Positions 11,557-20,958 of a stretch of DNA of 64,000 nucleotides are shown here, in pieces. Made by a program: the position numbers and the translations under genes. The notes beneath the pieces were generated by a model, which saw only the letters and a program-made list of their open reading frames with translations, made no database searches and was not told the origin of the DNA. Every line of letters starts with the position of its first letter. The stretch's first letter is position 1. The DNA is taken from positions 6,138,001 through 6,202,000 of the forward strand of contig NZ_CP027712.1 in the NCBI RefSeq assembly GCF_003945765.1, written 5' to 3'. The DNA comes from Pseudomonas chlororaphis subsp. chlororaphis. GTDB taxonomy: Bacteria; Pseudomonadota; Gammaproteobacteria; Pseudomonadales; Pseudomonadaceae.

Positions 11557-12201
11557 ATGGTTGCTCTTGCCCCTACACCCAAGATCAAGAACCTCGACAA
11601 GCTGTTGATGCATTGCCAGCGCCGCCGCTATCAGGCCAAGAGCAACATCATCTGCGCCGGCGATCAGTCGGACACGCTGTTCTTCATCGTCAAAGGCTCG
11701 GTCACCATCCTGATCGAAGATGACGACGGTCGGGAAATGATCATCGCCTACCTCAATGCCGGGGACTTTTTCGGCGAGCTGGGCCTGTTCGAACAAGCCG
11801 GGCATGAGCAGCAACGCAGCGCCTGGGTACGGGCCAAGGTCGAATGTGAAGTCGCGGAGATCAGCTATGCAAAATTCCGTGAGCTGTCTCAACAGGACCC
11901 GGACATTCTGTACGTGCTCAGCGGCCAGATCGCCCAACGCCTGCGCAACACCACCCGCAAAGTCGGCGACCTGGCGTTCTTCGATGTCACCGGGCGAGTG
12001 GCCCGCTGCCTGCTCGAACTGTGCAAGCAGCCAGATGCCATGACCCATCCGGACGGCATGCAGATCAAGGTGACTCGCCAAGAAATCGGGCGGATCGTCG
12101 GCTGCTCAAGGGAGATGGTCGGCCGGGTGCTCAAGGACCTCGAAGAACGCAACCTGGTCCATGTCAAAGGCAAGACCATGGTGGTGTTCGGCACCCGTTA
12201 G
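11557..12201 (+). CDS. vfr: cAMP-binding regulator Vfr (CRP homologue)
   Basis: Global transcription regulator; in P. aeruginosa it controls virulence and twitching through cAMP. The 214-residue protein has a cAMP-binding beta-roll with [11 protein letters not shown] followed by RSAW (phosphate-binding Arg-Ser), a long dimerisation helix, and a C-terminal helix-turn-helix [23 protein letters not shown]. Similarity to PAO1 Vfr is very high from memory. The ATG at 11557 gives the known length; the ATG at 11533 adds eight non-conserved residues. The stop codon overlaps that of the convergent gene at 12198. Confidence 0.96.
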   Translation: MVALAPTPKIKNLDKLLMHCQRRRYQAKSNIICAGDQSDTLFFIVKGSVTILIEDDDGREMIIAYLNAGDFFGELGLFEQAGHEQQRSAWVRAKVECEVAEISYAKFRELSQQDPDILYVLSGQIAQRLRNTTRKVGDLAFFDVTGRVARCLLELCKQPDAMTHPDGMQIKVTRQEIGRIVGCSREMVGRVLKDLEERNLVHVKGKTMVVFGTR

Positions 12202-12899
12202 AGCGGCAGGAACTGCGCCAACGTCTGCCGGTACAGGGCATCCAGGCGCTCGATGGCATTCGGCGCGGCGAATGCCTCATGCAAGGCGATATGGCTTTCG
12301 GCGCGGCAACGCTGCTCCAGGCCACAGGCCTGGTTGAAACGATTGACCGCCGCCACCATGGTTTCCCGCTCGTCATCCAGCAACAGCGCGCCATGCACCA
12401 ACCCAACCGGACGCGTCCCACCCTTGCTCTGGCGCCAACGCTGGGCGGTGCCGACCATCTTGCGCCCGTTGAGATTGACGTTGAACCGGCCATCGCAGAA
12501 AGCGCCCTCGACTTCACCCAGGGAGGGCTCGCCTCCCAGCTCGGAAAGCAGGTCGCAGATCGGCTGGCACAAACGGCGATAGCCGGTTTCGATCCGATTC
12601 TGATCACCCTCGCTGCGAGGCGGCGCATAAACCAGCGCGATATTGACCGTCGCCGCCGATTGCGGCACCGGCTCCCCACCGGTTTCTCGCAGCAACACCG
12701 GCCAGCCACTAGCGGCCAGCGCGTCGCAGGCCTGATCGAACCCCGGCAAACGGCTCAAGCGTCGCGGCATCACCAGCGCTCTGTCGCTCGGCTGCCAGAA
12801 CAACAGGCCGTACTCCTGGTCGCCGCTGCATACCTGGGCGAGCAGATCCTGTTCGGCCTGCAGGCCGGCTTCGACGGTCAGGGAAAGGGGCTGGGTCAT
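12198..12899 (-). CDS. Lipoate--protein ligase A family protein, divergent
   Basis: A 233-residue biotin/lipoate transferase-fold protein with AACDAL-type N-terminal helices, [10 protein letters not shown] near residues 71-80, and the catalytic-type Lys segment [14 protein letters not shown] near residues 143-156. Canonical LplA has RRxSGGGxVxHD at the first site. Here the third Gly is Glu and the His is Gln, so the adenylate-binding loop differs from classical LplA; the role may be transfer rather than activation, or another acyl substrate. ATG 12899 is preferred to an upstream in-frame start inside the trpC terminator region. The stop overlaps that of vfr. Confidence 0.75.
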   Translation of the reverse strand: MTQPLSLTVEAGLQAEQDLLAQVCSGDQEYGLLFWQPSDRALVMPRRLSRLPGFDQACDALAASGWPVLLRETGGEPVPQSAATVNIALVYAPPRSEGDQNRIETGYRRLCQPICDLLSELGGEPSLGEVEGAFCDGRFNVNLNGRKMVGTAQRWRQSKGGTRPVGLVHGALLLDDERETMVAAVNRFNQACGLEQRCRAESHIALHEAFAAPNAIERLDALYRQTLAQFLPL

Positions 12900-12928
12900 G
12901 GCAGTCAAGGTCCTTTGCGATAGGTATA

Positions 12929-12955
12929 AAAAAGCCGGCGGCGCCGGCTTCTTCA
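12929..12955 (-). terminator. Terminator after trpC
   Basis: An AAAAAAGCCGGCGGCGCCGGCTTCTT-like hairpin lies between the trpC stop and the lipoate-ligase-like gene: arms AAGCCGGC and GCCGGCTT around 12930-12950. On the minus strand it ends TTTTTTATACC, giving a proper U-run for ending the trpGDC transcript. Confidence 0.8.
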
Positions 12956-12966
12956 TCAACTCAGGT

Positions 12967-13803
12967 TCAGTCCAGGGTCGAGCCGCTCACCGGCACGCCA
13001 CGTTCCGGGAAGAACAGGCGTTGCAGTTCCAGACCTGGGCTCTCGGCCCGCATAAAGGCCTCGCCCACCAGGAAGGAGTAAACGTCGCTGATTTCCATCA
13101 GCTCGACATCGGCCCGGTTGAGGATACCGCTCTCGGTGATCACCAGACGATCGCGCGGAATCTGCGGCAACAGATCGAGGGTGGTCTCCAGATTGACCTC
13201 GAAGGTGTGCAGGTTACGGTTGTTGATGCCCACTAGCGGCGTGTCGAGGGTTTTCAGGGCACGCTCCAGCTCATCGCCATCATGCACTTCGACCAGCACA
13301 TCGAGACCCACGCCTTTGGCCACGGCAGCCAGTTCAGCCATCCTGGCATCATCCAGCGCGGCCACGATCAGCAGCACGCAGTCGGCCCCCAATGCGCGGG
13401 CTTCGACGATCTGGTACGGATCGATCATGAAGTCCTTGCGAATCACCGGCAACGAACAGGCGGCACGCGCCTGTTGCAGATAGGCATCGGCGCCCTGGAA
13501 ATAATCGATATCGGTGAGTACCGACAGGCAGGTCGCGCCGCCCTTCTCATAGCTCTTGGCGATCTCTGCCGGCACGAAATGCTCGCGGATCACGCCTTTG
13601 CTCGGCGAGGCTTTCTTGATTTCGGCGATCACCGCCGGCTGCTTGAGCTTGGCCTGGTCGAGCAGCGCCTTGGCAAAGCCGCGCGGCGCATCCGCGACAC
13701 GGGCCTGGCCTTCAAGTTCGGCCAGGCTTACTCGTGCGCTACGCTCAGCCACTTCCTCGACCTTGCGGGCGAGGATTTTTTCCAGAACCGTCGGCACACT
13801 CAT
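12967..13803 (-). CDS. trpC: Indole-3-glycerol phosphate synthase
   Basis: Closes the indole ring in tryptophan synthesis. A monofunctional 278-residue TIM barrel with [13 protein letters not shown] (catalytic Lys), [27 protein letters not shown] and ITESGI. It overlaps the trpD stop (13800-13803, ATGA-type), indicating translational coupling. Pseudomonads lack the TrpC-TrpF fusion of enterics, consistent with this length. Confidence 0.97.
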   Translation of the reverse strand: MSVPTVLEKILARKVEEVAERSARVSLAELEGQARVADAPRGFAKALLDQAKLKQPAVIAEIKKASPSKGVIREHFVPAEIAKSYEKGGATCLSVLTDIDYFQGADAYLQQARAACSLPVIRKDFMIDPYQIVEARALGADCVLLIVAALDDARMAELAAVAKGVGLDVLVEVHDGDELERALKTLDTPLVGINNRNLHTFEVNLETTLDLLPQIPRDRLVITESGILNRADVELMEISDVYSFLVGEAFMRAESPGLELQRLFFPERGVPVSGSTLD

Positions 13804-14849
13804 CCTTCATTCTCCTGCTTGAATACCGCGGTAAAGGCACCCAACTCCTCAAGCTTCTCGCGAGCCAGCCCGGTGTGCAAAGCGTCATGGGCCAGGGCCA
13901 CGCCCTCTTTCAGGCTGCTGGCATGGTCCGCCGCATAGAGCGCGGCACCGGCATTGAGCACGATCATCTCCGCCGCTTTCTGCCCGTGCTCGGTCTTGCG
14001 CCGCCCCAGGGCATCGCGAATCAGCTCGAGCGATGCCGCCGGGCTTTCGACCACCAGGCCGAACAGGCTCTGGCTCTTCATGCCGAGGTCTTCGGGTTGC
14101 ACCCAATACTCAGTGATCTGGTCGTCCTTCAGCTCAGCGACGAAGGTCGGCGCGGCGAGGCTGAACTCATCCAGGCCATCCTGAGAGTGCACCACCAGCA
14201 CGTGCTTGCTGCCCAGGCGTTGCAAAACCTCGGCCAACGGCCGGCACAACGCCTGAGTGAACACACCCACCACCTGATGTTTAACGCCGGCCGGATTCGT
14301 AAGCGGGCCAAGCATGTTGAACAGGGTGCGCAGGCCGAGATCGCGACGCGGGCCAGCGGCGTACTTCATGGCACCGTGATGGGACTGGGCGAACATGAAA
14401 CCGATACCGACGTTGTCGATACAGCGGGCGACCTGTACCGGCGTCAGGTTCAGGTAGATACCGGCGGATTCGAGCAGGTCGGCACTGCCGCTTTTCCCGG
14501 ACACCGCGCGGTTGCCGTGCTTGGCCACCGTGCAACCGGCTGCGGCGACTACAAAGGAAGAAGCTGTGGACACGTTGAAAATGTTCGCACCATCACCGCC
14601 GGTGCCGACCACATCGACCACACCGTCGAGGGTTTTCAGCTCGACCTTGTCCGCCAGCTCGCGCATGACCGAAACAGCGCCGACGATTTCGTCGATGCTT
14701 TCGCTTTTCATACGCATGGCCATCATGAAGGCGCCAATCTGTGCATCGGTGCACTGGCCGGTCATGATTTCACGCATGACCTGACGCATTTCATCGGTGC
14801 TCAGATCGAGATGGCCGACGATACGGCTCAGGGCAGTCTTGATATCCAT
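13800..14849 (-). CDS. trpD: Anthranilate phosphoribosyltransferase
   Basis: Joins anthranilate to PRPP. The 349-residue protein has the PRPP/phosphate loop [16 protein letters not shown] and the [18 protein letters not shown] motif. Nine bases separate it from trpG upstream, and it overlaps trpC downstream, forming trpGDC. Confidence 0.97.
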   Translation of the reverse strand: MDIKTALSRIVGHLDLSTDEMRQVMREIMTGQCTDAQIGAFMMAMRMKSESIDEIVGAVSVMRELADKVELKTLDGVVDVVGTGGDGANIFNVSTASSFVVAAAGCTVAKHGNRAVSGKSGSADLLESAGIYLNLTPVQVARCIDNVGIGFMFAQSHHGAMKYAAGPRRDLGLRTLFNMLGPLTNPAGVKHQVVGVFTQALCRPLAEVLQRLGSKHVLVVHSQDGLDEFSLAAPTFVAELKDDQITEYWVQPEDLGMKSQSLFGLVVESPAASLELIRDALGRRKTEHGQKAAEMIVLNAGAALYAADHASSLKEGVALAHDALHTGLAREKLEELGAFTAVFKQENEG

Positions 14850-14858
14850 GGAAAGTCC

Positions 14859-15452
14859 TTAGCGCGTGCCGCCGCTCTGTTTGAGGAAGTTGGCGAACAG
14901 CTCGTGGCCCTGCTCGGTGAGAATAGACTCGGGGTGAAACTGCACACCCTCGATGTTCAGCGTCTTGTGGCGCAGCCCCATGATCTCGTCGACGGAGCCG
15001 TCTTCCAGTTGGGTCCAGGCAGTCAGCTCGAGGCAGTCCGGCAACGTATCGTGCTTGACCACCAGGGAATGGTAACGGGTCACGGTCAACGGATGGTTCA
15101 GACCGGCGAATACGCCCTTGTCCTGGTGAAATACCGGGCTAGTCTTACCGTGCATCACCTGCCGCGCGCGCACCACGTCGCCGCCAAAGGCCTGGCCAAT
15201 GGACTGGTGGCCCAGGCAGACACCCAGGATCGGCAGCTTGCCGGCGAAATGCTTGATCGTTTCGATGGACACACCGGCTTCGGTCGGCGTGCAAGGACCG
15301 GGCGACACGACGATCCGCTCAGGGTTGAGCGCTTCGATTTCAGCCACGGTCAGTTCGTCGTTGCGCACCACCTTGACCTCGGCACCCAGCTCGCCAAGGT
15401 ATTGCACAACGTTATAGGTAAAGGAGTCGTAGTTATCGATCATCAGCAACAT
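14859..15452 (-). CDS. trpG: Anthranilate synthase glutamine amidotransferase subunit
   Basis: Supplies ammonia to TrpE. The 197-residue class I amidotransferase has the nucleophile Cys in [12 protein letters not shown] (about residue 79) and the His/Glu pair in [10 protein letters not shown]. It is the first structural gene of trpGDC; the 164-base region before it carries RNA hairpins and follows a small Trp-rich reading frame at 15617-15703. Confidence 0.97.
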   Translation of the reverse strand: MLLMIDNYDSFTYNVVQYLGELGAEVKVVRNDELTVAEIEALNPERIVVSPGPCTPTEAGVSIETIKHFAGKLPILGVCLGHQSIGQAFGGDVVRARQVMHGKTSPVFHQDKGVFAGLNHPLTVTRYHSLVVKHDTLPDCLELTAWTQLEDGSVDEIMGLRHKTLNIEGVQFHPESILTEQGHELFANFLKQSGGTR

Positions 15453-15606
15453 GGGGATTACAACCTCTTGAATTCACTGACTTTTAATACAGCCTTCAGT
15501 GGATTGCCCGCTGGCAGGCCCGCCGGAGGTTGCAATCACTCAACCAGCACAAGCGGAGTCGAACAGGGGTAAAGAAGGCAAAACGGTACAGGTCCGGCCG
15601 GGCCGG
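15453..15606 (-). promoter_or_regulatory. trpGDC leader RNA with candidate attenuator hairpins
   Basis: On the minus strand the first hairpin is CCGGCC-C-GGCCGG at 15594-15606, 10 bases after the leader stop. Further down, GGTTG and CAACC (around 15544 and 15531) can pair, as can GATTGC and GCAATC (around 15535 and 15507), and these two pairings overlap and exclude each other. CACTGA / TCAGTG (around 15500 and 15478) form a third stem. No clean hairpin plus U-run is visible, so the exact terminator is uncertain. Confidence 0.5.
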
Positions 15607-15616
15607 CAGAGAAAAG

Positions 15617-15703
15617 TTAGGCGCGCCAACGCCAACGGGCGTGTGCCTTAACAACTCGCATCAAGAGTTTGCTGACGATCAACACGGGGAAGGTCTCATT
15701 CAT
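15617..15703 (-). CDS. Putative trpGDC leader peptide (Trp-rich, attenuator)
   Basis: A 28-residue reading frame beginning MNETFPVLIV and ending KAHARWRWRA, with two Trp codons separated by one Arg codon just before the stop. An internal ATG at 15661 would give a 14-residue version, MRVVKAHARWRWRA. Neither start has a strong Shine-Dalgarno sequence. A GC-rich hairpin begins 10 bases after the stop (15594-15606). The same layout is found before trpE, so this is read as a ribosome-stalling leader that senses charged tRNA-Trp. Attenuation control of trpE and trpGDC has been reported in P. putida; the peptide assignment here is my inference. Confidence 0.72.
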   Translation of the reverse strand: MNETFPVLIVSKLLMRVVKAHARWRWRA

Positions 15704-15860
15704 ACGTTCAGGCACAGTAACTTAGCTGAGCAGAGGGTGCAATATGGCGGGGCCCGCGCCCGGACAAACAAGCGATATGGCTTATCGCCATAGCTGAAAC
15801 GCAAAAGTTTTTGGTACTGTCGTTTCGTTCTCTACAACAATAAATAAAACGGACTTGCTC

Positions 15861-17771
15861 ATGATCAAAAAGACGTTGTTCGTACCACTCGCCGGCAGTC
15901 TTTTGTCCCTGGCCTGCGCTCAAGCGATCGCAGCCCCCTCCCCCTATTCCAGCTTTATCGTGTTCGGCGACAGCCTCAGCGATGCCGGGCAATTCGCCGA
16001 TCCCGGCGGTCCCGCGGGCGCGACCCAGCGCTTTACCAACCGTACCGGCCCGGTCTACCTGGATGGTAGCGGGGAAGTCCGCTCCGCCAACTCGACGCAA
16101 TTGCTGGGGGCCAAACTGGGCTTCTCGGACAACCAGCTCGCCGCGTCGACCTCGGCCACCCGCGCCAGCGAAGGCCTGCCTGACGGCAACAACTGGGCGG
16201 TTGGCGGTTATCGCACCGACCAGATTCTCGATTCGATTACCACCACCTCGACCGCCGGCAGCCGTAGCCGCCCCGGCTATCTGGTAGCCAACGATTTCCG
16301 CGCCGACCCGAATGCCCTCTATTACCTGTCGGGCGGCGGCAACGACTTCCTCCAGGGCCGCGTCACCAGCCTTGACCAGGCCAACGCCGCGGCCGGCCGC
16401 CTGGTCGATAGCGTGCAGACCCTGCAGCAGGCCGGCGCCCGCTACATCATGGTCTGGCTGTTGCCGGATATCGGCCTGACCCCGGCAATCAACGGCAGCC
16501 CGTTGCAAGGGTTCACTTCCCAGCTCAGCGCCCAATTCAATACCGAACTGGTCCGACAGCTGCAGACGGTCGATGCCGAAGTCATTCCCCTCAATATTCC
16601 CGTGCTGTTGAAGGAAAGCTTCGCCAACCCGGCACAGTTCGGCCTGGCCACCGACCAGAACCTCACCGCCACCTGCTTCAGTGGCAATGGCTGCACGGAA
16701 AACGCCCGCTATGGCATTCACAGCGCCACGCCGGACCCGAGCAAGCTGATCTACAACGACTCGGTCCACCCCACCGAAGCCGGCCAACGGCTGATCGCCG
16801 ATTACGCTTACTCCTTGCTGGCGGCGCCCTGGGAAATAACCCTGCTCCCGGAAATGGCCCAGGGCACCCTGCGCGCGCATCAAGATGAGCTGCGTAATCA
16901 ATGGCAGGCCGACTGGGAAAACTGGCAGGGCGTGGGTCAATGGCGGGCGATTGTCGCCGCGGGCGGCCAGCACCAGGACTTCGACAGCCAGCGCAGCGGC
17001 GCCAGTGCCGACGGCAACGGCTTCAACCTGAACATCGGCGGCAGCTACCGGCTCGACGAGGCCTGGCGAGTCGGCGTGCTGGCCGGCGCCTATCGGCAGA
17101 AGCTCGAAGCGGGCAGCAACGACTCGGACTACAAGCTCAACACCTACCTGGGCACCGCCTTCGTCCAGTACCAGCAAAACCGCTGGTGGGCCGACGCGGC
17201 AGCCACCGCCGGGCACCTGGACTACGACAACCTCAAGCGCAAATTCGACCTGGGGCCCAATGAGCGCGGGGAAAAAGGCGACACCAGCGGCGATGTCCTG
17301 GCCTTCAGCGCTCGCCTGGGCTACGACATCGCGCAGCAGGCCAGCAGCCCGTGGCACCTGTCGCCGTTCATCAGCGCCGACTACGCGCGGGTCAAGGTCG
17401 ACGGCTACTCCGAGGACGGCAACGACTCCACCGCGCTGACCTTCGATGACCAGAAACGCACGTCGCGGCGCCTGGGCGTCGGTCTGCAGGGCAAGTACCA
17501 GATCACCCGGCAAACCCAGGTGTTCGGCGAAATCGCCCACGAAAAGGAATACGAGGACGATACCCAGAAGCTGACCATGGCCCTCAACAGTCTGCCGGAT
17601 AACCGCTACACCCTGGAAGGCTATACCCCGCAGACCAACCTCAACCGCCTGAACCTCGGGGTCAGCCACAAGCTCACCCAGGACCTGGCCTTGCGCGCCA
17701 GCTACAACATCCGCAAGGACGATGACTTCACCCAGCAAGGCATCAACGTCGGGGTCAGCCTCGACTTCTAA
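15861..17771 (+). CDS. estA: EstA autotransporter GDSL esterase
   Basis: Outer-membrane-anchored esterase; in P. aeruginosa EstA affects rhamnolipid production and motility. The 636-residue protein has a signal peptide (residues 1-24, cut after AIAA), a GDSL passenger with the catalytic Ser in FGDSLSDAG, the GGGNDF block and DSVHPTEAG (catalytic Asp/His), then a C-terminal autotransporter beta-barrel from about residue 350, ending in Phe (VSLDF). ATG 15861 is preferred to TTG 15855. It sits alone between the two trp operons, on the opposite strand. Confidence 0.94.
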   Translation: MIKKTLFVPLAGSLLSLACAQAIAAPSPYSSFIVFGDSLSDAGQFADPGGPAGATQRFTNRTGPVYLDGSGEVRSANSTQLLGAKLGFSDNQLAASTSATRASEGLPDGNNWAVGGYRTDQILDSITTTSTAGSRSRPGYLVANDFRADPNALYYLSGGGNDFLQGRVTSLDQANAAAGRLVDSVQTLQQAGARYIMVWLLPDIGLTPAINGSPLQGFTSQLSAQFNTELVRQLQTVDAEVIPLNIPVLLKESFANPAQFGLATDQNLTATCFSGNGCTENARYGIHSATPDPSKLIYNDSVHPTEAGQRLIADYAYSLLAAPWEITLLPEMAQGTLRAHQDELRNQWQADWENWQGVGQWRAIVAAGGQHQDFDSQRSGASADGNGFNLNIGGSYRLDEAWRVGVLAGAYRQKLEAGSNDSDYKLNTYLGTAFVQYQQNRWWADAAATAGHLDYDNLKRKFDLGPNERGEKGDTSGDVLAFSARLGYDIAQQASSPWHLSPFISADYARVKVDGYSEDGNDSTALTFDDQKRTSRRLGVGLQGKYQITRQTQVFGEIAHEKEYEDDTQKLTMALNSLPDNRYTLEGYTPQTNLNRLNLGVSHKLTQDLALRASYNIRKDDDFTQQGINVGVSLDF

Positions 17772-17783
17772 ACCGCAGGCCAT

Positions 17784-17820
17784 AAAAAACGCTGCCCCCG
17801 TGAGGAGGCAGCGTTTTTTT
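17784..17820. terminator. Bidirectional terminator between estA and trpE
   Basis: A long stem AAAAAACGCTGCC...GGCAGCGTTTTTTT with a short CCCCGTGAGGA apex, A-run on the left and T-run on the right. It serves convergent estA and trpE. Confidence 0.92.
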
Positions 17821-17837
17821 ATGGCTCGTTGTCCGAC

Positions 17838-19319
17838 TCAGCTATCGGGCGCCTGCTCAGCCAAGGCCACCGCGCGGAACATCGCGCGACGCTTGTTCAG
17901 GGTTTCTTCCCATTCCAGCGCCGGCACCGAGTCGGCGACGATACCGCCACCGGCCTGCACATGCAGCTCGCCGTCCTTGATCACCGCCGTACGAATGGCG
18001 ATGGCGGTGTCCATGTTGCCGTTCCAGGCGAAATAACCCACCGCCCCGCCATACACACCACGCTTGACCGGCTCCAGCTCGTCGATGATTTCCATCGCGC
18101 GGATCTTCGGCGCGCCGGACAAGGTGCCCGCTGGCAGAATCGCCCGCAGCGCGTCCATCGCGGTCAGTCCAGCCTTCAACTGGCCAGTGACGTTGGAAAC
18201 GATGTGCATCACGTTGGAATAACGCTCGATCACCATCTTCTCGGTGAGCTTCACCGAACCGATCTCGGAGACCCGCCCGGTGTCGTTGCGCCCCAGGTCG
18301 ATCAGCATCAGGTGTTCGGCGATTTCCTTGTCATCGGACAACAGGTCCTTCTCCAGCGCCAGATCCGCCTCTTCGCTGGCGCCGCGTGGACGGGTGCCGG
18401 CGATCGGGCGAACGGTGATCAGGTTGTCTTCGACCCGCACCAGCACTTCCGGCGAACTGCCGACCACATGGAAATCGCCGAAGTTGAAGAAGTACATGTA
18501 AGGCGTCGGATTGAAGCAACGCAGGGCGCGATACAGATCGATCGGCGCCGCCTTGAAATCGATGGACATGCGCTGCGACGGCACCACCTGCATGCAGTCG
18601 CCCGCCAGGATGTACTCCTTGATGGTATCGACGGCACGCTCGTAGTCACCCTGGGTGAAGCTGGAGCGGAACACCGGGTCGGCCGCCTGCTGCTTGCTGA
18701 AGTCCAGGCCAGGACGCGGGGTGATGGGCTGGCGCAGCTTCTCCAGCAACGCTTGCAGGCGTGCCTGGCCTTGCTCGAAGGCATCGTCCCGGGACGGGTC
18801 GGCGAGGACGATGGCGTGCATCTTGCCGGCGAGGTTATCGAACACCACCACGGCGTCGGAGACCATCAGCAGAATATCCGGCACACCGATCGGATCCGGG
18901 TTCGGACATTTGCCCAGGCGCTTCTCCACATAACGCACACAGTCGTAACCGAAGTAGCCGACCAGGCCACCGTTGAAACGCGGCAAGCCAGCGATGGTCG
19001 GCACCTGATAGCGCGCCTTGAACTCTTCGACGAACGCCAGCGGATCGGCCACGTCATGGCTTTCGGTCTCGACGCCATCGACGGTGATGCTGACATGATG
19101 GTCATGCACCCGCAGCACGGTGCGGCAGGGCAAGCCGATGATCGAATAACGGCCCCACTTCTCGCCGCCCTGCACCGACTCCAGCAGGTAGGAGTTGGGC
19201 TGGTCGGCCAGTTTCAGGTAGATCGACAGCGGCGTGTCGAAGTCGGCCAGGGTTTCGCAGGCAAGCGGGATGCGGTTGTAGCCGGCAGCGGCCAAACGCA
19301 GGAATTCTTCGCGGATCAT
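17838..19319 (-). CDS. trpE: Anthranilate synthase component I
   Basis: Chorismate to anthranilate, the first committed step of tryptophan synthesis; partner of TrpG. The 493-residue protein has the N-terminal feedback region with LLES near residue 45 (Trp-binding), and the chorismate-binding domain with [34 protein letters not shown] and [19 protein letters not shown]. It starts 70 bases after the gph stop on the same strand, with a candidate attenuator between. Confidence 0.97.
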   Translation of the reverse strand: MIREEFLRLAAAGYNRIPLACETLADFDTPLSIYLKLADQPNSYLLESVQGGEKWGRYSIIGLPCRTVLRVHDHHVSITVDGVETESHDVADPLAFVEEFKARYQVPTIAGLPRFNGGLVGYFGYDCVRYVEKRLGKCPNPDPIGVPDILLMVSDAVVVFDNLAGKMHAIVLADPSRDDAFEQGQARLQALLEKLRQPITPRPGLDFSKQQAADPVFRSSFTQGDYERAVDTIKEYILAGDCMQVVPSQRMSIDFKAAPIDLYRALRCFNPTPYMYFFNFGDFHVVGSSPEVLVRVEDNLITVRPIAGTRPRGASEEADLALEKDLLSDDKEIAEHLMLIDLGRNDTGRVSEIGSVKLTEKMVIERYSNVMHIVSNVTGQLKAGLTAMDALRAILPAGTLSGAPKIRAMEIIDELEPVKRGVYGGAVGYFAWNGNMDTAIAIRTAVIKDGELHVQAGGGIVADSVPALEWEETLNKRRAMFRAVALAEQAPDS

Positions 19320-19362
19320 GAGGTGCCTCGTGGCTTGAGGTTCTAACAGTCAGGTATGCAAA

Positions 19363-19434
19363 CGCGCCGGAAGACCGGCCAGGAACAAGTCAGGCGCGCC
19401 AACGCCAACGGGCCAGAGCCTTGATGACTTTCAT
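19363..19434 (-). promoter_or_regulatory. Candidate trpE attenuator: leader frame inside gph plus hairpin
   Basis: The last 45 bases of gph, from an internal ATG at 19434 to the stop at 19390, encode [14 protein letters not shown]. This matches the 14-residue form of the trpGDC leader at 10 of 14 positions, including the final seven residues. Ten bases after the stop comes the hairpin GCCGG-TCTT-CCGGC (19366-19379), followed by GCGTTTGC. CGCGCC in the leader codons (19393-19398) can pair instead with GGCGCG (19363-19368), which would open that hairpin. This fits an attenuator, but the U-run is short. Confidence 0.6.
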
Positions 19435-20208
19435 CCAGAGTTTGCGAGTGACCACCACGATGGCGTTTCCAGGAGGGGATTGAACAGCGTCGGGCAACGT
19501 TATCTCAGCGGCCGGATCCAGGCAACCGGGAATTAGCTGGCGCAGATCGTCGATCACCAGGGCCGGCATTTCCTCGGCAATCGGCCGTCCGTGGTTGTAG
19601 CCATAGCTCAATGCCACGCACTTCACACCCGCGGCTTTCGCCGCCTGCACGTCGCTGCGCGAGTCGCCGACGAACAGCGATTGCGAGGCCGGGATACTGG
19701 CCATTTTCATGACGAAGAACAGCGCTGCCGGGTCGGGTTTCTTCTGCGGCAGGGTATCGCCACCGATGATCCAGCGGAAATAACGGCCGATCTTCATCTG
19801 ATCCAGCAAGGGCGCGACGAAACGCTCCGGCTTGTTGGTGATCAGCGCCATTTCCACACCCTGCTTGTGCAGCCATTTGAGGGTGTCGCGCACGCCTGGG
19901 TAGACCACGGTCAGTTCGTGGCCATCCTCATAGGCATTGTTGAACAGCTCCAGCCCGCGCTCAGCCTCGACATCGTCGACGCCCTGCGCCGCGATGTCGT
20001 TGGCCAGGGCCCGGCGCACCAGCATCTGCACGCCGTTGCCGACCCACTCGCGCACCGCCTCGATACCGGCGGGCGGGCGCCCCAGTTTGAGCAGCATGTC
20101 GTCCACGGCCGCCGCGAGGTCGGGAACCGAATCGACCAGGGTGCCATCCAGGTCGAACATCACCAGCCGCGGCAGACGCCCCGGGAACAGCTGCTCGAAA
20201 CCGCTCAT
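19390..20208 (-). CDS. gph: Phosphoglycolate phosphatase, with trp-leader-like C-terminal tail
   Basis: HAD-family hydrolase that removes 2-phosphoglycolate. The 272-residue protein has the nucleophile motif [10 protein letters not shown] at residues 18-27, ITNKP (motif II) and FVGDSRSD (motif IV). The catalytic core ends near residue 230 ([12 protein letters not shown]). The remaining 40 or so residues are not needed for the fold and end [11 protein letters not shown], the same ending as the trpGDC leader peptide. It overlaps the rpe stop by 4 bases. Confidence 0.93.
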   Translation of the reverse strand: MSGFEQLFPGRLPRLVMFDLDGTLVDSVPDLAAAVDDMLLKLGRPPAGIEAVREWVGNGVQMLVRRALANDIAAQGVDDVEAERGLELFNNAYEDGHELTVVYPGVRDTLKWLHKQGVEMALITNKPERFVAPLLDQMKIGRYFRWIIGGDTLPQKKPDPAALFFVMKMASIPASQSLFVGDSRSDVQAAKAAGVKCVALSYGYNHGRPIAEEMPALVIDDLRQLIPGCLDPAAEITLPDAVQSPPGNAIVVVTRKLWMKVIKALARWRWRA

Positions 20209-20879
20209 GGACGGGCCAGCGCCAGTTCGGCGCGCATCTTCTCGATCACGTCCCGGTAGTTCGGCGCATTGAAGATCGCCGAGCCCGCGACGAAGGTATC
20301 GGCGCCCGCGGCAGCGATTTCACGGATGTTGTGCACATTCACCCCGCCGTCGATTTCCAGGCGGATATCGCGACCGGAAGCGTCGATCAGGGCACGGGCC
20401 TCACGCAGCTTGTCGAGGGTACCCGGAATGAACTTCTGGCCGCCGAAACCCGGGTTGACGCTCATCAGCAGGACCATGTCGACCTTGTCCATGACGTACT
20501 TGAGCACGTCCAGCGGGGTGGCCGGATTGAACACCAGGCCAGCCTTGCAGCCGCCTTCGCGGATCATCTGCAGGGAACGGTCGACGTGCAGCGTGGCTTC
20601 CGGATGGAAGGTGATGTAAGTCGCACCGGCCTCGATGAAGTCGCCGATGATGCGATCTACCGGGCTCACCATCAGGTGGGCGTCGATCGGCGCGGTGATG
20701 CCGTACTTACGCAGGGCAGCGCAGACCATCGGACCGATGGTCAGGTTGGGCACGTAATGGTTGTCCATGACATCGAAGTGCACGATATCGGCGCCAGCGG
20801 CGAGAACATTGTCCACTTCCTCGCCCAGGCGGGCGAAATCGGCGGAGAGGATCGACGGAGCAATTGCGAAGGGCTGCAT
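20205..20879 (-). CDS. rpe: Ribulose-phosphate 3-epimerase
   Basis: Interconverts ribulose-5-phosphate and xylulose-5-phosphate. The 224-residue TIM barrel has the metal-binding [37 protein letters not shown] and IDGGVN motifs. It overlaps gph (ATGA-type) and probably leads an rpe-gph-trpE transcript that the trpE attenuator would gate. Confidence 0.97.
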   Translation of the reverse strand: MQPFAIAPSILSADFARLGEEVDNVLAAGADIVHFDVMDNHYVPNLTIGPMVCAALRKYGITAPIDAHLMVSPVDRIIGDFIEAGATYITFHPEATLHVDRSLQMIREGGCKAGLVFNPATPLDVLKYVMDKVDMVLLMSVNPGFGGQKFIPGTLDKLREARALIDASGRDIRLEIDGGVNVHNIREIAAAGADTFVAGSAIFNAPNYRDVIEKMRAELALARP

Positions 20880-20914
20880 GACGCACCTTTTTGAGCAGAA
20901 TCACGGTGGCGCGC

Positions 20915-20922
20915 ATTGTATA
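20915..20922 (-). promoter_or_regulatory. Possible rpe promoter -10
   Basis: The minus strand reads GGTATACAATGCGCGCC, giving a TATACAAT box about 36 bases upstream of the rpe start. No convincing -35 is seen at 16-18 bases, so this is only suggestive. Confidence 0.35.
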
Positions 20923-20958
20923 CCTCATGCTTTGGCGCGCGCACCGTGACCGCGATGA

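Noticed and set aside
15530..15793. 87-codon plus-strand frame between trpG and estA
   Set aside because: It is antisense to the trpGDC leader, lacks a ribosome binding site and overlaps the leader hairpins.
15708..17783. Long antisense frame over estA
   Set aside because: Same codon-bias effect; estA shows all GDSL and autotransporter motifs.
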